Assembly (NCBI GenBank): GCA_027886185.1
Contig: WOAB01000124.1
Span: forward strand, 1-64,000
Origin: Rheum nobile
Lineage: Eukaryota; Streptophyta; Magnoliopsida; Caryophyllales; Polygonaceae
Direction: 5' to 3'
Length of the DNA: 64,000 bases
The stretch's first letter is position 1; each line of letters starts with the position of its first letter. A program made the position numbers and the translations under genes. The notes below the pieces were generated by a model. It did not search any database, had not been told where the DNA came from, and saw nothing but the letters and a program-made list of their open reading frames with translations. This document shows positions 21,401-31,600 of this stretch, in pieces.

Positions 21401-22448
21401 GTTTTCTCTTTTAATTGTATTTTTTTGGGTAAGATTTTTAATTGTATTTTATTTGGGGCAAACGTACTTAATTAAATACGGAGTATATTGAAAGTGGAAA
21501 ATGTTATCCGGTATTTGGATTTTGTGTCTAGCTAGGAAGTAGGCGTTGGTAAATAAATTTTTAATACTGTCCATATGTGAAACACATCAACATGGTCAAA
21601 AGCTGCTAAAGAGATGGTCTTTTCCACAATTAACAATGGAAAGCAACACATCAAGAAACAACAGAGGGGGTAAACACTAAACAAGTTCCCCTCAAACCAT
21701 TTCCACAGAACACAAACTCTCGAGACATATATATATATGTAATTAATTAATTAGCAGCAGTACTACAATTACAAAAACCCTAATTAACAAGGGGTTGTAA
21801 TAGATTCTCATATTATTCAAAGACTGGAGGGAGTCTATGACAATGTTGGGTTCTTATCAATCCATACACAAGCCGGAAACACCAAAATCAGATTTAACGG
21901 AGAAAGGAGAGGAGCCGGATGAGGTTTGCCATGTGACGGAGGGAAGGAAGGGGTGAAGGGAGGATGAGAGGAGGCTATGTCCGGAGAAGGAGATAGCGAA
22001 TAGATAGAGTGGGGCGAAGGAGGTGGCGGCGACGGTGGGTGAGGAGGAAGGAGGAGGAGTCGACGAGGCGGTGCTAGTGGCGGCGGACGGAAGGGAGGGA
22101 GGAGAGATGATTTCTTTTGGGGTTTTTTTGGATTTTTTTAATAAATAGACATTTGGCGAAAAAAAATAAAACTCTATAATACCACGCGAAATAGGTAAAA
22201 TTTTGGGACACTTTGTGAATTTCATCTTACCTCAGGAATATCAGGCGAAAAAACCGTATAAATAAACAACATTTTAAATCTAAAATGACATACATATCTG
22301 AACGGATGGAGTATGTGTTATATATGCATAGCTATTGGATGTGCATAATTTGGTTTTTAAAATGAGTGTTTTTTAAAAATAAAATTACGAGCATTAATAT
22401 TAGTTTCAAAATTTATAATTTTCTCTCACTACGTAACTAGCATATATG
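21401..22448. other. Intergenic sequence upstream of the ERF gene
   Basis: No gene is supported. A 122-codon minus-strand frame (21857-22225) is rich in Ser/Pro/Thr, has no recognisable domain and covers a purine-rich tract. The end CGGATGGAGTA near 22302-22312 resembles a Stowaway terminal repeat but has no clear partner. Confidence 0.4.
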
Positions 22449-22835
22449 CAGGGGCGGAGCCAGGTGTGGCCGAGAGGGAGCTACAACCCCCGTTGGAAAA
22501 AAAACCAATAATTATTTTAAAGTTTTTTTATCATTATTTAATCTGAAAGTATAATTTCAACCAATCTTAATAGATTTAAGCAATCAAAATAATATTACCT
22601 TAAGTTTTTCTCCCTCATCTCATTTGAAAATGCAATTTCAGCCAGCCCTAACAGATTTAAGTCACAAAAATAATTTGTTTTCCCTCATCTCATGTGAAAA
22701 TTACCTTAAGCTTCATAAAAAAATTAAAATTGATTTTTGCGAAATAAGATTTAAGTCACGTTGGATTTAAGTCATACAAATTTTTTGTCGCGCAATATTT
22801 TAACTCCCTATGGGGTAAATCATGGCTCCACCCTC
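22449..22835. mobile_element. hAT-type MITE with 8-bp duplication
   Basis: The left end CAGGGGCGGAGCCA is a hAT terminal repeat; the right end GGCTCCACCCTC is its decayed inverse. An exact 8-bp duplication CATATATG flanks it (22441-22448 and 22836-22843), the size made by hAT transposases. The interior carries a partly repeated unit with CAATTTCAGCC and CAGATTTAAGTCAC. Confidence 0.7.
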
Positions 22836-23029
22836 CATATATGTGCATAATTTTTGTATTGTATGTGCAAGTCGATTTTAAAAACGCAAACGCGTGTCTT
22901 CCCATTTTTTCACCAAAAATACGCGTTTTTATTGAGAATTCATTTGTACTGAATTATTATTTATTTTTGCCTTTTTCAATATGCCTTTTTTATTTTTTTT
23001 AAAAACTTTTTAAAAAATAAAAATAAAGC

Positions 23030-23328
23030 TTTTTTTACTAATATTTAGTATAAAAATGTAATTTCAGCTAGTCCCAATAGAATTTCCCTTCTTCATCTCA
23101 TTTGAAAAGGCAATTTCAGCCAAATCTAACAGATTTAAGTCATAAAATTAAAATTACTTAAGCTTTTTCCCCTCATATCATGTGAAAAGTATATTAAGGT
23201 TCATAAAAAAAGTTAAAATTGATTTTTTTGCGAAATAGAATTTAAGTCACGTTGGATTTAAGCCACACAAAAATTTTACCGTACATGATTTTAGCCCCCT
23301 CCAGGGTAAAATTCTAGCTCCGCCCCTG
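23030..23328. mobile_element. Second copy of the hAT-type MITE, left end missing
   Basis: The sequence repeats the interior of 22449-22835 (CAATTTCAGCC, CAGATTTAAGTCA, GAAATAGAATTTAAGTCACG) and ends with an intact terminal repeat TAGCTCCGCCCCTG at 23328. The 8 bp after it (CATCCATG) differ at two positions from CATATATG, so the pair can also be read as one larger composite element running 22449-23328. Confidence 0.6.
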
Positions 23329-23589
23329 CATCCATGTAGGTATAACTTATCAGCACATTAAGTAGCAAAATGTCAAAGTGAACCTGGTTTTCTTATGGTA
23401 CGGTAATTAAGTATTTTGTATGCATATGATTATCTTTTCCATACACACGAATGTGGATGTATGTTGTAAACTTCGTGGAGTATAGTTAAATTGTACAGTA
23501 TCTTTTCCATACACACGGGTAGAAAGGTTAATCATGTGTCATTTTAATAATTATTGTCGAATAAAAAAATGTATGTGTAATGCAATTAG

Positions 23590-24446
23590 TGTAGGAACCT
23601 GATTTCCTAAAATATATAAAAAGTAAATAACTGCAATTAAACAGAACTGTAATCAAACAAATTCAAGGAAGAACTATCGAACGACAATTGATGCAAAGTC
23701 GAGGTATGATCTATTTCCTTAATTATGAAATCGTCCCGTAGTGTGACGGTTCTGTAGCGATCCGAATCCCAGGATACAACTGCGAATTACTTCTGAATTG
23801 CACAACCCGATTTACAGAAGCCTGTGAACCAGCATTCTGTGAGTACTCTCAAACGCGAAAAGGAGAAGAGAAGAGTGAGAGGTGATTGTTTTCGATACTT
23901 CTGATGAGACGCAGAGCTGCTCCTTATGTAGCAGATGCTGGAGTCTGTTAGCGCACTAACAGAGTGGAGGACTCAGTCTGTAACCGCCCTGATATTGTGC
24001 TAACAGCTGGGGAATCTGAATAAAAAAAGTAGTAGCATTGACTGGCCAGCCCAATGCTACGTACTGGACCCCAGCCCAGCCTAGCTCGGCGCGTGTGTGG
24101 TCTTGATGAGCTAGGTCCTTTCACCATTACACATTGGTGGTGACCCAAGACCACAACCTTGATACAAAATTCCTAGTATATATACTAGTGAATTTTCATC
24201 CTCCACTTTCAATGTGGGATACAAATTCCCACACAAATGTCCCCAAGTTAATGCACTTCAAGCAACCAACTTTGGACCTCCATTTCTCATTCAAACGGAA
24301 TTCATTTTTAACATATGAGTACACTTCGAGAATGTGCTCGCGGAGACGAATCCAACGCTCTCATATTTCGGTGTTTCCATTGGTCGGAGCCCACCGAAAT
24401 CCTGCCCGGAAAGTCACCGGGCATCATTTTAAAATGAGTTCCAACA
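23590..24446 (-). repeat. 3' LTR of the copia element
   Basis: 857 bp. On the minus strand it starts TGTTGGAACTCATTTT (24446) and ends GGTTCCTACA (23590). It carries one copy each of the two units that are amplified in the 5' LTR: the segment around ACTTCTGAATTGCACAACC (23790-24030) and the CCCAATGCTACGTACTGG...CACCATTACAC segment (24048-24131). The polypurine tract TGTGGGGGAT abuts it at 24447-24457. Confidence 0.85.
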
Positions 24447-25029
24447 ATCCCCCACATGAATAGAAATGACTCTAAAACATATGTAGACTAGACAGAAAGA
24501 CTTTTGATAGTACAGTCGAAAAGTCACTGCATCTGGGCTGGTAGCGTTTTTCAGCCTTGAACCACCCATAGTGAGTAACTATCGGATTTACTCGACCAGG
24601 TAGTGAACATAATGTCTTGAACCACCCGGGCTTTGATGTAAACCTAGACAACACCTATCACGCAGTTTCATCTTCTCACAGAACTAGGTTCTCTAGTTGT
24701 GTTCATTTTGGCCTTGAACATCCCTGGTTATTCATGAGTGAACTTGGAGAATGTAGCCTTTTTCATTCTCTTAGAAACGGCCCTATTTCACACTCATAAG
24801 GTAATTGACCATAAAGAGTATCCTGTCATACCCCACTTTTATTTCAAAGCTATGAAATCATTAAAAGCCAAGCTTAACCTCAACTTGTACAGGTAGCATT
24901 GTTCATCATCCTAGGAACTGGGAGGAGAACTGAGTCTCCTAGTGCTCCTCTGGATTCAGCTTGATTTAGTTTTCCCTTTGAACCTACATCTTGGGATCTC
25001 CAGTCACGTAAGTGGGGTTTACCATCAAG
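24447..25029 (-). other. 3' untranslated part of the copia element
   Basis: About 580 bp between the end of pol and the 3' LTR, with no supported gene. It ends in the polypurine tract at 24447-24457. Confidence 0.6.
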
Positions 25030-25723
25030 CATCCTCTTTTGTCATAGGCTTTAAACCCATTCCTCTTGATGATTTGACAACTTGATCTCCTGATAGACCT
25101 TTAGTAAATGGATCTGCTAGGTTGTCAGCCGATTTGATATAATCTATTGAGATTACACCATTTGAGAGTAATTGTCTAATGGTTTTGTGTCATCTTCTTA
25201 TATGACGTGACTTACCATTATACAGACGACTCAATGCACGTGCTATAGCCGATTGACTGTCACAGTGTACACATAATACTGGCACTGGTTTGTCCCACAT
25301 CGGGATATCTTCCAAAAAGTTCCGAAGCCATTCAGCTTCCTCTGCTGCTTTGTCCAGAGCAATGAACTCAGATTCCATGGTGGATCTGGCCAATAATGTT
25401 TGTTTGAAAGATTTCCATAATACTGCTGCACCACCAAGTGTAAATACATATCCACTAGTGGACTTTGAGTTTCTGGAATCTGATATCCAGTTGGCATCAT
25501 TGTATCCTTCCAGAACTGCTGGGTATTTACCATAGTGTAGCCCATAACTTTGAGTATATCGCAAGTAGTTCAATACTCTAGTTATCTCTTTCCAACGACG
25601 GTGTCCTGGATTGCTGGTGTAGTGACTTAGTACATTTACTGAGTGCGCCAAGTCAGGTCTTGTGCAATTGGTCAAGTACATCAGACTTCCAATCACACAT
25701 GCATACTCCAATTCAGACACTCC
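25030..25723 (-). pseudogene. Copia pol, end of RT and RNase H
   Basis: On the minus strand the frame reads YACVIGSLMYLTNCTRPDLAHSVNVLSHY (RT thumb), then DANWISDSRNSKSTSGYVFTLGG and STMESEFIALDKAAEEAEWL (copia RNase H), ending near KSADNLADPFTKGLS at about 25075-25110. An in-frame stop follows HIRR. It is the continuation of the pol piece that ends at 42327; the 16.6-kb insert 25724-42321 separates them. Confidence 0.85.
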
Positions 25724-27822
25724 TGTAACACCCCCGATTTATTGTCGGGAATGCCACATGCCAGTGACCTCAGACGTTGATGTCCGATGTCACCCTAGGC
25801 TTTAATCGGAACAATTAAACTTAAATAAACATATTAAATAACGAAAGGTTAAACAACGGAAGACATTGTATAAGTGAAACTCAACCCTTTATTAAAAGAT
25901 CTCTCATCAAACGAGAGTAGCGTTTACACAACAAACTAAATTTCAGCGGAAGACTTTAAATTACACAGCGGAAGACTTTTAAGAATCAACCTATAACATC
26001 GCTAGGTTATAAAGATATATTAAAGTAATATTTAACAACTTAAAACACTGACACTTAAATCTTCGTCTGCAATCCTCTTCTTCTTCAACTGGTTACTTCG
26101 ACTTCGGGAACCAACCACTGATGTGCCGTATAGGACGGATGACACCAGCCAACCATGCAAGGAATAAAACCTGGTTGGTTAGTCTAATGAAAGACTATGC
26201 AAGGGTGAAAACAGAATGGTTCTAGTGATCGTAACCGTTTACTATCATTGTTCCTCGAATAATAACCGAAGGAACGATATATAACCCGGTACTTTCACGA
26301 AATGATTTATTATTAAGATATGCATTGAAGAGAAGACTCCCAAAGGAAATGAGCCTTATGGGAAACGTACAAAGGGAAGACTCCAAAAGATTGAGTCTTA
26401 CGGGAAATTATGACAAGTGTTTGGGAATCTTATAATTTCACACAAGAGTTTAAAAGCGACTTGGCTATTTGGGTCCACGACCAACCTCACCGCTTAGTGC
26501 GAATTCAGATTATAAAGGTGAACTTACTCTAATCGAAGCCCAGACGAGTTTCCACGTTGTACTTCTCGCCCAAGGTTTATTAATTATATGCTTAACCGCA
26601 CTTATCTTTTAATATTATCTCGAGTAACTACGAGAAGGTTAACAAGCTTTTAATATTATCTCGAGTAACTAAGAGGATTTTAATACACAGGGTGACAATT
26701 ATGCCAACCCAAATTGCACTAGCAGAGTGCTTAACACCTCCTACCTTAACGGTGGATAGGAAGCAATGGTTCACAGAACCTTTAATACACATGGTGACAT
26801 TTATGTCCACCCAAATTGCACTCGCAAGGTGCTTAACACCTCCTACCTTAACGGTGGATAGGAAGCAATAGGTCACGACCTTTAAAAGTATTAGGAAATT
26901 ATTCCTACTAGTACCAAGTTATAAATAAACGACTAATCCTTAACCAGAATTAGCGTTCCTACGAATACTCGTGCTAATCTAGCATTAACGTTCACATTTA
27001 AATCCACAATAAAACCATTACGGTAATTAACAAATATAATAGCGTTGTTTCTAGCAATATATACAACCTATTATAATATCACATTTTAATCACATTATTT
27101 ATAAAATCTGTCCCCAAACGAAAACAACAGTTCAATCCAATTTAATTAACAATTAAAAGTAATTGATAATTAACAAAACATGGAATGATTAAGCAAGAGC
27201 GAACCGTCACTTGCCTTAGATTAGACGAAGCTCAACGCAGCTCAAAGACAACGGGTTTCCGGGTCCGAAACGAGGGCAGAACTCGGATTATAATTTCCTA
27301 CGGAATGACCCATAATGAAACCCTAAGTTAGATTCGACAATAAATAGTACGAATCTAAAGAAAGACGAACGAAATCGAAGGAACGAAGCCTCGATCGAAA
27401 CCACAAAGCCCAAACCACAACCACGCGTGCCCAGGCACACCGCGAGTGCGGCGCCCTTGACCGCGGGTGCGGTCGTCGGAGACGAAGAACTCCGATGACA
27501 CGACAAGAGGGAAAACTCACCGGGGAAGACGACGGGGCTCGATCCGTGGTGGCTCCGACTTCTGGATTCCTTGGACCTCCAAAGAACCTCCTTGAGAGCA
27601 CCACCAACACCAACGAGAGCTCCGACGATGACCTTGAAGAACTCTGGCGAGAGCTTGCACTTTTCGGCGACAATGGAAGTAAGAGGGAGAGAGAGAGAGA
27701 GAGAGAGATTGGATTGGAGTGCCCAACACCCCAAATCTTCCTCCTTAAATAGGGCCCAAGCAAGCAGGAGAGTCACCCCGACCAAGGAGCAGGCGACCGC
27801 CACGACGAAGGACACGCGGCAC

Positions 27823-28685
27823 TGATGTGACCTTGCTATGAAGAAGGTCTCAAGTCCCGGATGAGATCGTGGTGAATCCGTAGTGGGGCGAAACAACTCC
27901 TTGAATAGGCGTCTGCGTTGATGGAGATTGCAAGACGACGGCGAGGCGGAAGCGATTGCGGAAGCGATAGAAATTTGAGGGGTTGACCGTATGGGTGAAG
28001 GGGGCCACGACCAGTTTAGGGCTGGAAAAGGATGGAGATTTTGAAGCGGATTAGAAGAAGGGAGCAAGCTCGACCTAGATCTAGCGGAATTAATGGCAGA
28101 AACGCGAGGGAGCAAGCTCAACCAAGAGAATCAAGGAGGACGTTAATGGAGGCTCAAATTGGAGTTTCTCTCAACAATAAGTCTGTAATATTAACGTGGG
28201 CAAGAAAGGGAACTACAAGCTAGGTTAAGTAAAAGGAAGACTCTTCCTTTTTCTTAACCAAAAAAGATTAAAAATAAAACAAATAAAATACTAAAAATAC
28301 CCTAAGGAATTTCGGTCATTCTAAGTATAGAAATGACCTCCTAAACTCCCTAAAAATGCTGAAAATAATAATAAATAATATCCGGGAAAAATACTGATAA
28401 ATGTCATAAATTAGAAATATCGATAACTAGGCGAATAGCGATCAATATCTCTAATCTGTAAGCTCCGGGATCTCTGCAGACTGTGTAGACGTCCCAACTG
28501 TCACTAAACTCAGAATGGATCCCTCATCTGTAGTTGGACGTCCCTGACCTGCTACGAGTCTGGTCACCAGTGATTGAGTCGCAGCTTGAATAGCTTTGGC
28601 TCGTGCTCTAGTAATGGGACCTGCGGACCTAAGACTCATAGCCTCCTCCTCGTCTGCAGCTGTCATGGTAGGCGAGGTCACATCA
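27823..28685 (-). repeat. 3' LTR of the young CRM-like element
   Basis: 863 bp, TGATGTGACC to GGTCACATCA as read on the plus strand, so its ends are a 10-bp inverted repeat (TGATGTGACC / GGTCACATCA). It contains the last 77 codons and stop of gag-pol (28451-28685). Confidence 0.92.
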
Positions 28686-31600
28686 TCCTCCCCCACTTGA
28701 GTGTGAAGCGTCCCCGCTTCACCCTCATCATACTCTGGCTCCACGTACGGTGATAGATCAGCAACATTGAAGGTTGGGTGAACACCATACTTGTCTGGGA
28801 GCTCTAGCTGGTAGGCGTTGTCATTGATGGCCTTGACAACACGGAATGGTCCATCACCCCTTTGGTCGAGCTTAGACTTGCGGTTGGAAGGAAAACGCTC
28901 CTTCCGCAAGTGAAGCCAAACCAAGTCGCCAGGAGCAAAGACAATCCTGCGTCGTCCTTTGTTCTTCTGGGCCGCATACTGTGCTGCTCTGCGCTCCAGC
29001 TGGTTGCGCGTCCGAGTGTGCAGTTCCTTGATGTGAACGGCCAATCTTTCAGCTGTGGTGCTGTCTGTATCCTTCCGAGGATAGGGAGTCAAGTCCAGCG
29101 GCGTCAGCGGGTTCCGTCCATAGACAACTTCGAACGGGGTCAGTTTAGTCGCGTTGTGCCTGCACCTGTTATAAGAAAACTCCACAGTAGACAGTAAGTC
29201 CTCCCACCTGCGTGGGTTACTCTTCAGAACCGTCCGAAGGAGGGCTCCAAGAGTGCGGTTGGTCACCTCTGTCTGACCATCCGTCTGTGGGTGGTAGCTC
29301 GTAGAAAATAGGAGTTTAGTACCGAGCTTACCCCACAAGGTTCTCCAGAAATGGCCGACGAACTTGGTGTCCCGATCACTAACAATAGTGCGCGGAATAC
29401 CGTGCAGTCTCACGACATTGTCGAAGAACAGAGTAGCAACGTCAGTGGCGTTACTAGTGTTCTTACAGGCAATGAAGTGTGCCATCTTAGAGAACCTATC
29501 GACGACCACAAATATAGAATCTCTACCACGCCGAGACATAGGCAACCCAGTGATAAAATCCATGGAAAGATCTTCCCACGGGCCAGCGGGAATCGGCAGA
29601 GGCGTGTAGAGACCATGCGGACTAGACCTGGCCTTAGCCTTATGGCATGTCACACAACTCTGACAATACTTCGTAACATTGTTGGCCATCTTAGGCCAGA
29701 AGAAGTGTTCGCGAAGTGATTCCAGCGTCTTAGACACGCCAAAGTGACCACGACTATGTGCTTCCTCAATCAGCAAATTTCTGACAGAGGATGAAGGGAT
29801 GCAAAGCTTCCCACCTTTGTACAGAAATCCGTCATCAAGGAAATACGTAGCATGTTCACGGCCAGTGGATTTACATTGCTCAAAGAATGTAGAAAAGAAA
29901 GGATCAACAGCATAAAGATCCTTGAGCAATGCAAACCCAAATAACTGAGACTGAAGCTGAGTAATGAGGACGTACCTGCGAGAAAGGGCGTCGGCTACCA
30001 CATTCTCCTTACCTTTCTTGTGCACAATGAGATATGGAAACGTCTCCATGAACTCAACCCAGCGAGCGTGGCGTCTGTTAAGAGTCGTCTGGCTGCGCAG
30101 ATAACTAAGAGCTGCATGATCAGAGTGAATCACGAACTCTGCAGGCCACAGATAGTGTTGCCACGTCTTCAGAACCCGAATGAGCGCGTACAACTCCTTG
30201 TCATACGTCGGGTAGTTCAGCTGTGCACCTGACAGCTTCTCGGAAAAATAGGCAATCGGCCTCTTCTCCTGCAGCAAGACACCTCCGATGCCGAAATCAG
30301 AAGCGTCGCATTCCACCTCGAACCGACGGGTGAAGTCAGGAAGCTGCAGCAGTGGCGCGCGGCACAAGGCATCCTTCAGGGTGGCAAAAGCAGCATCATG
30401 CCGGGGAAGCCAAGTGATAGACGCGGCCTTCTTGGTCAGCTCGTGTAATGGGGCGGCTATAGTGCTGAAATCACGAACAAACCGTCGATAAAAACCAGCC
30501 AAACCAAAAAACGAACGTACCTGAGTAGGAGTAGTTGGCGTCGGCCACTCCTGGATAGCGCGGATCTTTTCTGCATCCACTTGCAGGCCGTCCTTGCTGA
30601 CGACGAAACCTAGGAAGTTTGTAGAAGGAGAACAAAATACACACTTGCCAAGATTGGCGTATAAGCTCTCTACTCTCAAACACTCTAAAACAAGGCGAAG
30701 ATGCTCAGCATGGTCATCTAAAGTCCTAGAGTAAATAAGAATATCATCAAAATAGACAACTACAAACTTACCCAGAAAGGCTCTCAAGACATGGTTTATC
30801 AGTCTCATGAACGTAGAAGGAGCATTGGTCAGTCCAAATGGCATGACTAGCCACTCATACAGACCATACTTCGTCTTGAAAGCAGTCTTCCACTCGTCCC
30901 CTTCCTTCATGCGAATCTGATGATAGCCGCTCTTCAGATCAATCTTGCTGAAGAACTGTGCTCCATGTAGCTCGTCAAGCATGTCATCGAGGCGAGGAAT
31001 AGGATGTCTGTATTTGACGGTGATCTGGTTGATGGCACGGCAATCCACGCACATCCTCCAAGAACCGTCCTTCTTAGGCACCAAGATGACGGGAACCGCA
31101 CACGGGCTAAGAGACTCGCGCACATACCCCTTTTCCAACAGTTCCTGCACCTGCTGTTGCAACTCCTTTGTTTCCTCTGGAGAAGTTCGGTAGGCAGCTC
31201 GGTTGGGAAGAGTAGCTCCTGGTACAAAATTGATCTGGTGCTCAATGCCACGAAGTGGTGGAAGACCATCTGGCAACTCGTCCGGCATCACATCCTGAAA
31301 CTCCTGCAAAATTGACAAAATACAAGAGGGGAGTGCGGACTCTGAAACAGGTAGGGCAGTAGGAAGAGCAATGAGTAGGAAACAGGGAGACTTGCCTTGG
31401 ATGACGTTGGAAACCTTCCGGCGTCGCGCCAAGAGAAGTCGCTGCTCACAAGTGCCTTTCAGTGCAGAACTACCTTTTCCACCCTTCTGATGATGGACTC
31501 CAGAAGGTACCTGTTGACCAATACCACTACAGTGAGGAAATTTAAGACTAATGGGCTGGTCACTTACCTGTCCTGAGTTGCCTTGGGTACCCGAAGAAGA

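Noticed and set aside
21857..22225. 122-codon minus-strand frame
   Set aside because: Low-complexity Ser/Pro/Thr sequence without domain or clear promoter; not supported as a gene.
22270..22315. Possible Stowaway terminus (CGGATGGAGTA)
   Set aside because: No matching inverted end or TA duplication at a sensible distance.
27288..28121. 277-codon minus-strand open frame
   Set aside because: It crosses the border of the CRM-like LTR at 27823 and the Tekay-like LTR and has Ser/Pro/Arg-rich composition; a by-product of insertion, not a gene.
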